A stretch of 47,953 bases of DNA from Streptomyces griseiscabiei (GCF_020010925.1 NZ_JAGJBZ010000007.1:1-47953), one strand, 5' to 3'. Positions 22,986 through 31,149 are shown, counted from the first letter of the stretch. The notes: a model not told the origin generated them from the sequence alone. Program-made: numbers and translations.

Positions 22986-24619
22986 GCGTCACCGACTACC
23001 GCCAGGCGCAGCGCGAGGACCGCGCGGCCGAGCGTGCCCAGGACCGTGAGGACCGGCGTGCTGCCGAGGAAGCGCGGTTGGAGCGGGAGCGCCTGGCCCA
23101 GGATGCGCGGCTTGAAGAGCGGCGCCTGGCCCAGGAGGCCGAGGACCGCCGCCGCGAGCAGGACCGGCTGGACAAGCAGGCCGAGGCCGAGCGGCAGCGT
23201 GCGGCCCAGGAGCTCGCGGCGAAGCAGAAGCGTGAGCGTGAGGAGGCCGACCGAGTCGCGAAGGCGGCGGCGGACAAGGAGCGCAAGCGCGAGAAGGCGC
23301 GGAAGGCCAAGGAGCGGCGGGACCGCTGGACCGGGCGGGCGAAGGCCGCGCCGGGCTGGGTTTCGGAGCACCTGGACCTGGCGGCCGCGCTGGCCGTGAT
23401 GGCGTGCAGCATCGTGCCCGCCCTGGTCTCGCAGGCGTCGTCGCTGCGGGACACCGGGATCATCGAGTCGATGGGCTGGCTGGGTGGACTCCTGGTCGTC
23501 CTGCTGCCGGTGATGCTGGAGTGCTCGGCCTGGGCTGCGACGGCCGGTGAGGCGAAGGCCATGAAGGCCAAGCGGAGCCCGTGGCCGTACCGGATCGCGG
23601 TCTACGGTTTCGCCGGTCTCGCCGCGTGGGTGAACTACCTGCACGGCCGGAACGTCGGCGGCGAGCACTACGGCGTGCTGCTCGGCTCGGTCCTCGCCGC
23701 GTCGTCGGTCGTGCCGATCGCGGTGTGGCAGCTGGTTCAGGTCGGGCGGCACCGCGAGTTCAAGGAGGAGATGCGCGCGGCGCGGCAGGAGCGCCGGGAC
23801 GCGAAGGCGACGAAGAAGTCGCGCGAGAAGGAACTGCCGCAGGTGTGGGCAACGGCCCGTCGGCTGCGGGCGATTGCCGGGCACACGAAGCTGTCGCTCG
23901 AGGACGCGTGGCAGGCCGCGTGGGCGGTCCACGAGGGCGCCGGTGACGGCGCGGTCTCGGACGAACTCCTGGCGATGCTGTCGGCTGACATGATCGGTCT
24001 GCGGGTCGACGCTGAGGAGCGGCTGGCGGTCGTCCTGGGAGAGCTGCGGCAGGCCCGCGAACGTCGGATCGCGGCGTCTGGTGCGGCTTCCGCCGCAACC
24101 GCTGAGGCTGTCCGTGACGGGTCCGCGAACGGTTCCGCGAAGGGGGGTACAACCCCCTCCACACGGTCCGTCGAAGAGGTCTCCACGGGCCTCGTGGACG
24201 CTTTCGGTAAGCCCCTGTTGCGGACGGTATATCCGCAGATCACCCCGTCCGTCCCCCCGTCCGCGCGCACCCCTGAAACCGCGCCCGCGCGGACCCGCGA
24301 AACCACGCGCCCGCGCCCGCGTAAGGAACCCCGCAGGTCCCCCGTGCGGAAGCTGTCGACGGGTGCGAAAAAGGCCGCTGCGGAGACCGCGAAGCAGGCG
24401 TCGGCGGACGAAAACCTGGCGATCGAGACGTGGATCGCGGAAGAGCTCCGGGCGGGCCGCGAACCGAACGCGCGGGCCGTCGCGGAAGAGACCGAGCGGC
24501 GCCGCAAGGAGGTCAACAAGAAGGCGACCGCACCGGGCAAGACGTGGTGCTACGACCGCATCGCGGCCGTCCGGAAGCTCCCCGGCCTGCACGTGGTCAG
24601 CGACCAGCGGACTGCGTGA
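22982..24619 (+). CDS. SpdB/DUF2637-like membrane protein with long coiled coil, 545 aa
   Basis: Residues 1-118 form an extreme Glu/Arg/Gln coiled coil. Four membrane helices follow (about 132-150, 166-186, 204-222, 230-253), then a basic segment, a helical region (about 285-355) and a disordered Pro/Arg/Thr-rich tail. A final helical domain (about 480-540: IETWIAEELRAGRE) looks like a DNA-binding helix bundle. The four-helix core fits the DUF2637/SpdB-type proteins of Streptomyces plasmids, which take part in plasmid spread with TraB. GTG start with GGAGG before it. It lies two genes before the TraB-like ATPase. Confidence 0.65.
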   Translation: MSVTDYRQAQREDRAAERAQDREDRRAAEEARLERERLAQDARLEERRLAQEAEDRRREQDRLDKQAEAERQRAAQELAAKQKREREEADRVAKAAADKERKREKARKAKERRDRWTGRAKAAPGWVSEHLDLAAALAVMACSIVPALVSQASSLRDTGIIESMGWLGGLLVVLLPVMLECSAWAATAGEAKAMKAKRSPWPYRIAVYGFAGLAAWVNYLHGRNVGGEHYGVLLGSVLAASSVVPIAVWQLVQVGRHREFKEEMRAARQERRDAKATKKSREKELPQVWATARRLRAIAGHTKLSLEDAWQAAWAVHEGAGDGAVSDELLAMLSADMIGLRVDAEERLAVVLGELRQARERRIAASGAASAATAEAVRDGSANGSAKGGTTPSTRSVEEVSTGLVDAFGKPLLRTVYPQITPSVPPSARTPETAPARTRETTRPRPRKEPRRSPVRKLSTGAKKAAAETAKQASADENLAIETWIAEELRAGREPNARAVAEETERRRKEVNKKATAPGKTWCYDRIAAVRKLPGLHVVSDQRTA

Positions 24620-25008
24620 TGGCGCCGAAGCCCAGCGACCGGTTCAACGACCCGGACGGCGAGAAGTTCGGCATCCCGACCTGGCCCTGGCGGCTGGGTC
24701 CGGATCCGAGCGAACTCGCCACGGTGCGCCAGCTCAAGGCCCGGGGCCTGCGGCCCCGGAAGCCGGGCACACCGGACGGCCAACTCGGCTGGCTCCGGGG
24801 AGGCGAGGACCACTTCGCCCCGCTGTACCGGGTTGACGAGGCCAAGCCGAAGCGGCCGATGACCGAGGCGATGTGGGCGTCCATCTGGAAGGCCTGCGCG
24901 GCCCGCCGGGTCTGCCCCGAGTGCAAGACCGAGAAGGACTATCAGATCCCCCGGCGCCACGGTGCCTGCAACGACTGCTACTTCGGCGGCTACGCGGCCG
25001 CCGCCTGA
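24619..25008 (+). CDS. RRQRL-motif-type zinc-binding protein, 129 aa
   Basis: It matches the layout of the RRQRL zinc-binding proteins of Streptomyces conjugative elements: PTWPWRLG, ATVRQLKARGLRP, LYRVDEAKPKR, then CPEC (about 102-105) and CNDC (about 118-121) as a zinc ribbon. The namesake RRQRL is replaced by VRQLK. Function is unknown, but in known elements the gene accompanies tra/spd genes, as here. It starts inside the stop of the SpdB-like gene (TGATG). The protein at 970 shares its layout. Confidence 0.75.
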   Translation: MAPKPSDRFNDPDGEKFGIPTWPWRLGPDPSELATVRQLKARGLRPRKPGTPDGQLGWLRGGEDHFAPLYRVDEAKPKRPMTEAMWASIWKACAARRVCPECKTEKDYQIPRRHGACNDCYFGGYAAAA

Positions 25009-25028
25009 ACTCCCCCGACAACTCAAGA

Positions 25029-25090
25029 CGCGAGACGGGGCCGCCGGCCCCTCAACCGACCAAAGCGATTGGCCAGCTCCCCGTCTCGCG
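25029..25090 (+). terminator. Hairpin before the TraB-like gene
   Basis: CGCGAGACGGGG (25029-25040) pairs with CCCCGTCTCGCG (25079-25090), a perfect 12-bp stem with a 38-base loop, between the RRQRL gene stop and the TraB-like start at 25119. It is either a terminator or a control element that sets motor expression. Confidence 0.5.
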
Positions 25091-25118
25091 CCGCCCCTGA
25101 CCGAGAGGCACACACAGC

Positions 25119-27788
25119 ATGTCCGAGAACCCTCAGCACGTCACCAGCGGCCTGGACCGCCGCCTGGTGCGCGCCGCGGCCGAGGCGGTCGTGAGCACGC
25201 AGTTCGGGTCCACCTCGATGATCCAGCGCACGCTGCGGGTCAACTTCGCCGCCGCCAGTCAGCTGATGAACGTGCTGGAGGTCATGGGGGTCGTCGGCCC
25301 CTCGCAGGGCAGCCGGGCCCGCGACGTCCTGGTCCGCGACGTCGACGACCTGGTGGACGTCTTCGCCACCACCGGTCACGTCGTGGACGCGCTGGAGGTG
25401 ACGGGAGTCGCTGACACGGCCGAGGTGATCACGCTCCCCACCCAGGCCACCGTCGGCGCCGACCGGTCGGACTGGCTGGACAGCATCCTGGCCGAAGACT
25501 TCACGGTGACCGAGGACACGGCGCCGGCCGTTGACCTCTCCAAGCCGGACACGGCCACCTCCCCCGCCGCGCCGATCGAGGCGACCCGGGTCATCAAGGC
25601 CGCCGACTGGGAGATCGGGGAGGACCCGGAGGGCGACCGGCCGTGGATCGACCCGCGGCTGAAGACCCCCGAGGGCCGCGCCGCGCGCCGCGCCTGGCGC
25701 AGGCGGCAGCGCCGCCGCACCGCACGCAAGTGGGTCGCCCGCCAGAGCACCCCTCACGGAGTGATGCAGCGCGCGGTCCGCGGCGAGCGCCGGGCCCGGA
25801 CCTGGGTCAAGGGCATCGAGGGCCTCAAGGCCGAGGCCGACCTCACCCTGGCGCTGACCATGACCAAGGCGGCCAACAAGTCCGCCCTCAAGGCCAAGAT
25901 CGCGATCCTGGACCGCAAGGCCAAGCAGACCGAGGCACAGCAGGCCCAGCAGAAGGCCGGCCAGGCCGTCGCCGTCGCGGTCGCCGCGAAGAAGAAGGCG
26001 CAGCAGAAGGTCGCGGCCCGCGCCGCCGGCGTCTACGGCTCGGTCGCCGCCGCCGACCTCACCGCGCTCGGCTTCGAGGGCATGTGGGGACTTCTCGGGG
26101 CCCTGATGCTCAACGTCGGTGTCGCCTCCTGGTTCGGCCGCGACGTCGAACTCACCGAGGAGCAGCTGGAGAAGATCGAGCAGATCGAGGCGGGCGTCCC
26201 GCAGCGGTTCGACGCCGCCATGACGCCGCGGATGTTCGAGCAGATGATGCGCCAGGCCCTGACCGAGGACCTGAAGGTCCCCATCGCCGCCCTGCGCGTC
26301 GACCCGCAGCCGTGGGGCTTCGAGGTCCAGGTGTGGGTGGACCGCACCACCCCGGAGCGGATCTCCACGCAGCTGAGCCTGCTCGAGGGCTGCCTGCCCG
26401 GCGTCCGTACCAACAGCATCCTGCTGCAGCAGTCCGCCGCCGCGCGCAACGAGTGCGTCATCCGGGTTCCCGGCAAGAACCCGTGGCAGGCCGTCCCCGA
26501 ACTCCCCACCCGCGCCCCGCAGTCGATCGCGACCAAGGACATCCACGACGCGCAGATCGGCGCCGACATGTCCGGCCGGCCGCTGGCTCTGCCGATGTGC
26601 CGTACCAACGTCAACGTCGTCGGCAAGTCCAGGTCCGGCAAGTCCAACATCCTGGCCGCGATCCTCGACGCCCTCACCGCCACCGAGGACCAGATCATCA
26701 TCGGCATCGACCTGGGCAGCGCCGGATCCGGATTCGGCGGACTGGTCAACGGCATGCACGTGGTCGCGACCAACTGCGCGGACGCCGCCGACGTCCTGCA
26801 GTGGGCGCTGGACATCGGCAAGGGCCGCCCTGCCCTGTTCAGCAAGCTCGGCATGGGAAAGAACTGGCAGACGTCCCGCGAACGCCCCGGCATCAAAATC
26901 GTGGTGGACGAATTCCCGGCCCTGGTCCGCGAAAGCCGCAAGGGTTACTACGACCCCGAGACCAAGCGGATGGTCAGCTGGGACCTGGACGGCAAGCTCG
27001 CCGAACTGGCCATCACCTCCGCCAAGTCCGACGTCACGATCATCATTGCCGGACAGGGCGTCACCAAGGAGAAGGTCAAGGACAACACCTGGCTGACCGA
27101 ACTGCCGGTGCAGGTCCTGGGTGCCTGCGACAAGGACGACGTCGTGCAGATCCTCGGTGGTGGCGCGATGGATGAGGGCTGGCGCCCGGACCGGCTCGTG
27201 CCCGCGATGGGCGACCAGATCAACGACGCCTCCGTGGTGTACGTGATGGCGGGCGCCGCCTACTGCGAGCCGATCCCCTACCGCGCCTGCTACGCCTCCG
27301 AGGACGAACTGCTGAACCGCGGCACCGAGCGCGGCAAGGCCGGCCTGGTCGACATCGATGACGAGTCCGCACGGTTCAGCGAGATCACGCTGCAGGAGCT
27401 GATGGAGAACAGCGCCGCCGCGCTGTTCCACGGCGTGGACGCGGACGACCAGGAGACCGGCGTTCCGCAGCTGATCGCCACCATCAGGGAGATCTTCGCC
27501 GACGCCGCGGACTCCTCCGGCAAGGAGCCCGCCGGGTTCTCGCGGGAGGAGCTGGCCGACGCGCTCGGCCAGGTCGACCCGTCGCGGTGGGGCCTCGAGC
27601 GGTTCGACGGCGAGACGGACGACGAGCGGATCGCCGCCCGCGTCGACGAGCTGCACAAGGCGATCAACGCCGTGCTCGCCCCGAGCGGCCAGACGTGGGC
27701 GCTGGAGAAGTACCGCAAGGACAAGCCCCGCGGCTACCGCCTGAAGGACCTCAAGGTGATCACCGGAGAGACCCCCGAAGGTTCCTGA
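25119..27788 (+). CDS. FtsK/TraB-like DNA translocase with N-terminal gamma-like domain, 889 aa
   Basis: Residues 14-72 closely match the FtsK gamma winged helix (STSMIQRTLRVNFAAASQLM, then GVVGPSQGSRARDVLV), which normally sits at the C-terminus. A basic helical region (185-320) with one short hydrophobic stretch follows. The motor domain has Walker A GKSRSGKS (502-509), Walker B VVDEFP (595-600) and IIIAGQG. A second winged helix ends the protein (about 800-885, RGYRLKDLKVI). TraB-type motors pump double-stranded plasmid DNA after binding clt repeats, which usually lie just 3' of the gene; the GGAACC cluster follows directly. ATG start preceded by GAGAGG. Confidence 0.8.
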   Translation: MSENPQHVTSGLDRRLVRAAAEAVVSTQFGSTSMIQRTLRVNFAAASQLMNVLEVMGVVGPSQGSRARDVLVRDVDDLVDVFATTGHVVDALEVTGVADTAEVITLPTQATVGADRSDWLDSILAEDFTVTEDTAPAVDLSKPDTATSPAAPIEATRVIKAADWEIGEDPEGDRPWIDPRLKTPEGRAARRAWRRRQRRRTARKWVARQSTPHGVMQRAVRGERRARTWVKGIEGLKAEADLTLALTMTKAANKSALKAKIAILDRKAKQTEAQQAQQKAGQAVAVAVAAKKKAQQKVAARAAGVYGSVAAADLTALGFEGMWGLLGALMLNVGVASWFGRDVELTEEQLEKIEQIEAGVPQRFDAAMTPRMFEQMMRQALTEDLKVPIAALRVDPQPWGFEVQVWVDRTTPERISTQLSLLEGCLPGVRTNSILLQQSAAARNECVIRVPGKNPWQAVPELPTRAPQSIATKDIHDAQIGADMSGRPLALPMCRTNVNVVGKSRSGKSNILAAILDALTATEDQIIIGIDLGSAGSGFGGLVNGMHVVATNCADAADVLQWALDIGKGRPALFSKLGMGKNWQTSRERPGIKIVVDEFPALVRESRKGYYDPETKRMVSWDLDGKLAELAITSAKSDVTIIIAGQGVTKEKVKDNTWLTELPVQVLGACDKDDVVQILGGGAMDEGWRPDRLVPAMGDQINDASVVYVMAGAAYCEPIPYRACYASEDELLNRGTERGKAGLVDIDDESARFSEITLQELMENSAAALFHGVDADDQETGVPQLIATIREIFADAADSSGKEPAGFSREELADALGQVDPSRWGLERFDGETDDERIAARVDELHKAINAVLAPSGQTWALEKYRKDKPRGYRLKDLKVITGETPEGS

Positions 27789-27793
27789 TCACG

Positions 27794-27958
27794 ACCGGAA
27801 CCCGGATGGAACCGCAGGTCAGCGAGGTGGAACCGGCCCGGAACCGGGCCGGAACCCCCTCCCCCGACCGGAACCGGTTCCGCCTCGAGACCCCGGTTCC
27901 AACCGGGTTCCACCCCGCTGACCTGCACTTCCACCCGGTTCCACCCCGGTTCCAGCCC
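27794..27958. repeat. GGAACC/GGTTCC quasi-palindromic cluster (candidate clt)
   Basis: Six GGAACC copies in the left part and five GGTTCC copies in the right part surround the 12-bp palindrome GGAACCGGTTCC (27870-27881). Longer arms GCAGGTCAGCG (27814-27824) and CGCTGACCTGC (27916-27926) bracket the centre. It begins a few bases after the TraB-like stop and contains no credible gene. Position and repeat content fit a TraB recognition locus. Confidence 0.65.
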
Positions 27959-27981
27959 TAAATGATCACCAGGAGCCCGAC

Positions 27982-29262
27982 ATGGCAGTCGACCCGATGC
28001 GGTTCCCCCACCCGGCCGCCGGCTACCACCACATCGCCTGCGAGCGCCGCTTCATGTGGATCGAGCAGGACCCGGCTTTTTCGCTGCGCGACAAGTGGAT
28101 CCAGCACCCCGTCGTCTGCCCCGAGTGCGCCGCCGACACCGGGCTGATCCTGGCGTATGACGAGCACGGCGGCGACCAGGTCGTCCAGGTGCTGTGCCCG
28201 AACGGCCACGAGTGGCCCGAACTCTTCGTGGACCCGCAGTACCTCGTGACCTACTCCGCGATGCGCTTCTACGCCGACCCGAACCCCGCTCTGCTGTGGA
28301 TCGTCGACGCCGGGTTCGGCGAGGAACCCCCGCCGCCCATCGACGACCACGTGGAGCAGCTCGTCAAGGGCTACAAGGAGGTCGCCAAGTACGCGGCACG
28401 CAAGGGCAGGACCCGCGTCAAGCGGGCCGTGCGCAAGCCGCTGCGCAAGGCGAAGAAGAAGGCGCTGAACGTGGCGTTCTCCCCGGTCGCGGCCACGCTG
28501 CGCGCCGCCTGGATCCTCCAGTCCGGCGGCGTCCCGCAGGCAGCGCCGAAGCGCCCGGGCAAGCCGTCCCGGCCGGAGGAGGGCATGAAGATCCCCTCCG
28601 TCGCCGCCTACCGCAAGGCGTACGGCATGCCCGCCCCGAAGCGCGGCCCGAAGTGCCTGGTGTGCGAGGACAGCGGCCGCATCCCCGGCACCGCGATCGG
28701 CTGCACCGAGTGCGCCGGCCCCGCGGCCGCCGTGATGGCCGCAGCCGAGCGCCGTGCCGAACGCGCCCGCCAGGGCAAGGACACCGGCCGACGGACCCGG
28801 GGCACGAGCAACGGCGTCGTCGTCGGCCGCGGCGAGAAGGTCACAGGCCCCGTCCAGGCGGCGACCGGCAGCCGCAAGGGCCCGGCCAAGAGCGCCGCCA
28901 AGGCCACCCGAGAGACCGCCGACGCCGTCGTCCAGGGCGTCAGGGACTCCGGTGCGGTCGTCAACACCGGCGTCCAGAACATCGCCGGGGGCCGGATCAC
29001 CGGCGTCGTCCAGGTCGTCGGCGACGGCCAGCAGATCAACGCGCAGACCGGTAAGGGGATTGGCCCCGGCCGGCCGCTGACGGCGAAGGAGGCCGCCGCC
29101 GTACGCGGCGCGGTCGACGCCGCGGCCCGCGCCGCCCGTGAGGCCGGCCCCGGGACGTCCTCCTCCATCCAGGTCACCGGCAAGAACAACTCGATCATCA
29201 ACAGCACCGTCAACGGCGATGCCGTCCACATGGTGCAGACGAACACAACCGACAACGACTGA
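27982..29262 (+). CDS. Zinc-finger-like protein with amyloid-like C-terminal motifs, 426 aa
   Basis: The N-terminal half carries Cys/His pairs (HHIACERRF; CPECAA, about 50-55; CPNGHEW) and, after a basic helix (130-165), a second zinc-ribbon-like unit (CLVCEDSG and CTECAG, about 230-260). The C-terminal region is Ala/Lys-rich and then has two short beta-prone segments, NIAGGRITGVVQVVGDGQ (333-350) and SIQVTGKNNSIIN (396-408), resembling bacterial amyloid-signalling or RHIM-like motifs. No enzyme domain is seen. It follows the candidate clt and precedes another zinc-ribbon gene. Confidence 0.55.
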   Translation: MAVDPMRFPHPAAGYHHIACERRFMWIEQDPAFSLRDKWIQHPVVCPECAADTGLILAYDEHGGDQVVQVLCPNGHEWPELFVDPQYLVTYSAMRFYADPNPALLWIVDAGFGEEPPPPIDDHVEQLVKGYKEVAKYAARKGRTRVKRAVRKPLRKAKKKALNVAFSPVAATLRAAWILQSGGVPQAAPKRPGKPSRPEEGMKIPSVAAYRKAYGMPAPKRGPKCLVCEDSGRIPGTAIGCTECAGPAAAVMAAAERRAERARQGKDTGRRTRGTSNGVVVGRGEKVTGPVQAATGSRKGPAKSAAKATRETADAVVQGVRDSGAVVNTGVQNIAGGRITGVVQVVGDGQQINAQTGKGIGPGRPLTAKEAAAVRGAVDAAARAAREAGPGTSSSIQVTGKNNSIINSTVNGDAVHMVQTNTTDND

Positions 29263-29274
29263 GGAGGAGTTCGG

Positions 29275-29571
29275 GTGAGCGTCCGACTCGCTGCCTTCTG
29301 CGACACCGACGGCTGTCTCGCCGTGTTCGCACCCGAGCCCGGCACCGGCCGGGGCGGACTCGTCACGACCGCCGTGCGCCTGGGCTGGAGGTCGACCAGC
29401 TTCAACACCGGCCCCGAGACCTGCCCGGCCTGCGTCACCGGCCGGGGCCCGGTCCTCGAGCGCGGCGAGTGCCCGGTGTGCATGGGATCGACCGTCGACC
29501 TGCCCGCTGGCGCGACCTGCCACTACTGCCGCCACGTGGAGCCGCACCCCGACGAAGACGAGACCCCCTGA
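29275..29571 (+). CDS. Zinc-ribbon protein, 98 aa
   Basis: Cys pairs are CDTDGC (9-14), CPAC (51-54), CPVC (67-70) and CHYC (83-86), enough for two zinc sites. No other domain is seen. GTG 29275 follows GGAGGAG, 12 bases after the previous stop, so the gene is cotranscribed with it. The function is unknown; small zinc ribbons are frequent in this element. Confidence 0.65.
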   Translation: MSVRLAAFCDTDGCLAVFAPEPGTGRGGLVTTAVRLGWRSTSFNTGPETCPACVTGRGPVLERGECPVCMGSTVDLPAGATCHYCRHVEPHPDEDETP

Positions 29572-29643
29572 CCTTCCGGCACCTCGCCCCGGTGCCCTGA
29601 CCAGCAACAACCCAATTAGTGCCGACAAAAATACGGCCTACTC

Positions 29644-29672
29644 TTGATAGGCCGACAAAAAGACGGCATAGT
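29644..29672 (+). promoter_or_regulatory. Promoter/operator, copy 2
   Basis: TTGATA (29644-29649), a 17-base spacer and CATAGT (29667-29672). From the bases before -35 (GGCCTACTC) to the bases after -10 it matches the promoter at 12965-12993, including AAAAAGACGG within the spacer; both are flanked by inverted GCCG/CGGC elements. It drives the cargo operon that starts at 29718. Confidence 0.75.
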
Positions 29673-29717
29673 TGGGGGTGTTCCACCGACCAACCTCTTC
29701 GACTTCGGGAGAACTCG

Positions 29718-29981
29718 ATGGCCCGCTTCACCCTGACCCCCGGCCCGATCGACGTCGACGTCTTCGGCTGGGAGCTCAAGGGCCTCGACGCCTACCTCAC
29801 CGAATGCCACGAGACGTTCAGCGACTCCCCGGAGCGCGACTTGGCGCTGGCCAAGCGCTGGGCCAACGAGGTCATCGGAAGCCGCCACGTGTGGCGCGAG
29901 GTCGTCGAACAGCGCGGCAGCACGGAGTTCGTCCACTACGAGGCCGGCCGTTACGAGGACACGGACAACGACGGGGACTGA
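29718..29981 (+). CDS. Hypothetical protein, first gene of the cargo operon, 87 aa
   Basis: A small acidic protein. A beta-like start (FTLTPGPIDVDVFGWE) leads into a helix (YLTECHETF to LAKRWANEVIG) and an acidic tail. No family is recognised. ATG at 29718 follows CGGGAG; the open frame extends upstream through the promoter, which excludes an earlier start. Being directly behind promoter copy 2, it is the first product of the regulated operon. Confidence 0.65.
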   Translation: MARFTLTPGPIDVDVFGWELKGLDAYLTECHETFSDSPERDLALAKRWANEVIGSRHVWREVVEQRGSTEFVHYEAGRYEDTDNDGD

Positions 29982-29999
29982 CCACCCGACAGGAGGCCC

Positions 30000-30188
30000 A
30001 TGGCCAGGACCTTTCACTGGACCGCTCAGGTCAGTGACGGCAAGCACCACGACGGCGAATGCGCCGGCACCGTCACCGCCAACTCCGAGGCCGAAGCCCG
30101 GACGGCGATCGCCGACTGGGTGAGTGCCGAAGGAGCCCGCAAGGGCAGCCGCCGCCCCTGGACCGCAACCAACATCCAGCTCAGCTGA
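30000..30188 (+). CDS. Small hypothetical protein, 62 aa
   Basis: A compact alpha/beta protein (MARTFHWTAQVSDG, one helix EAEARTAIADWV, C-terminal strand). No motif is known to me. AGGAGG lies just before the ATG, 19 bases after the preceding stop. Confidence 0.6.
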   Translation: MARTFHWTAQVSDGKHHDGECAGTVTANSEAEARTAIADWVSAEGARKGSRRPWTATNIQLS

Positions 30189-30204
30189 CCAACAAGGAGA
30201 AATC

Positions 30205-31029
30205 TTGAGCACGCAGAAGATGCACACCGCCGCCGCCGGTCCGATCGAGCTGGACCTGTCGGTCTCTAACGGCGCGATCAACGTGCACGTCAACCCGAAG
30301 GCCGTCCACGCCACGGTCACGGTGCACACCGCCGCCACCGAGGGCCCGGTCGCCGACGCGGTCAACGACACGAAGTTCACCGAGAACGGCAACAAGCTCA
30401 CCGTCTCCGTCCCCGACGACCTGGCGGGCGGCGGCTTCTCCAGCACCACGGTCCAGATCGGCGGGAGCACCTTCAGCTTCAACGGCGGGATCGTCAACAC
30501 CGGCAGCATGACCGGCGTGACGATCAGCGACGGGGACGTCTGGGTCGGCGGCCGCCAGGTCGTGGCCGGCGGCAGGGTCGTTGCCGAGGCGGGCACCGCC
30601 GTGGGCGGTGGGACCGGCACGATCACGGTCGACGTCGTCCTGCCCGCTCGGTCCTCGCTGGCCGTGACCACCAAGAACGCTGAGACGACCGTGCGCGGCG
30701 ACCTCGAGGCGATCCGCTTCGACGCCCGCAACGGCTCTCTGCAGGCAGCGGGCGTCAAGGTCCTGGAGGCCGAGACCCACAACGGTTCCGTCCTGGTCGA
30801 CCGGGTCGACGACGAGCTGGAGGCGAGCACGCACAACGGCTCCATCACCGTCGGTGCCTACAACGGCCGCCGCGGCTCCGCCCGTACACACAACGGCGAT
30901 GTGACGATCAGTGCCACCCCGGCCTCCTCCGGCAGGCTCGCCGCCCGCACCCACAACGGCAACATCCGGGTGCGCGGCGCCAGCCACCTGGACCTGAAGA
31001 CGTCCACGCACAACGGCCGCGTCTGGTAG
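30205..31029 (+). CDS. DUF4097-type beta-repeat protein, 274 aa
   Basis: This protein is built of short beta-strand repeats: THNGSVLV, THNGSITV, THNGDVTI, THNGNIRV and a final THNGRVW between about 192 and 274, plus earlier SNGAINVHV and RNGSLQ. This is the right-handed beta-helix pattern of the DUF4097 family, a putative adhesin or scaffold domain of unknown biochemical role. There is no signal peptide or anchor, so it is probably intracellular. The TTG at 30205 is chosen because AAGGAG lies 6 bases before it; ATG 30220 is the fallback. Confidence 0.75.
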   Translation: MSTQKMHTAAAGPIELDLSVSNGAINVHVNPKAVHATVTVHTAATEGPVADAVNDTKFTENGNKLTVSVPDDLAGGGFSSTTVQIGGSTFSFNGGIVNTGSMTGVTISDGDVWVGGRQVVAGGRVVAEAGTAVGGGTGTITVDVVLPARSSLAVTTKNAETTVRGDLEAIRFDARNGSLQAAGVKVLEAETHNGSVLVDRVDDELEASTHNGSITVGAYNGRRGSARTHNGDVTISATPASSGRLAARTHNGNIRVRGASHLDLKTSTHNGRVW

Positions 31030-31035
31030 CTCCGC

Positions 31036-31081
31036 CCCGGGACGGCCGCCTCCGGCTACCAACCTCGCCGGCCGTCCCGGG
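31036..31081 (+). repeat. Operon hairpin H1
   Basis: CCCGGGACGGCCG (31036-31048) pairs with 31069-31081. First member of a family of six related GC-rich hairpins between genes of the cargo operon, 7 bases after the DUF4097 stop. Confidence 0.6.
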
Positions 31082-31149
31082 CCTCCCATCCCGCTCCTGA
31101 ACGGAGCAGGGGGCAGCCCCATCGTCCCTCATCCGAGACGGAGCACGTG

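Noticed and set aside
25023..27656. 877-codon minus-strand frame over the TraB-like gene
   Set aside because: The plus-strand product has gamma-like, Walker A and Walker B motifs; the minus frame is its shadow.
27958..29628. 556-codon minus-strand frame over the zinc-finger gene
   Set aside because: Val/Ala/Gly/Asp-rich shadow, no motifs; plus strand has Cys pairs and ribosome sites.
12965..29672. Inverted repeats as ends of an invertible or mobile segment
   Set aside because: Similarity is confined to the promoter/operator of about 60 bases, each facing its own gene; no recombinase or transposase is encoded in the window.
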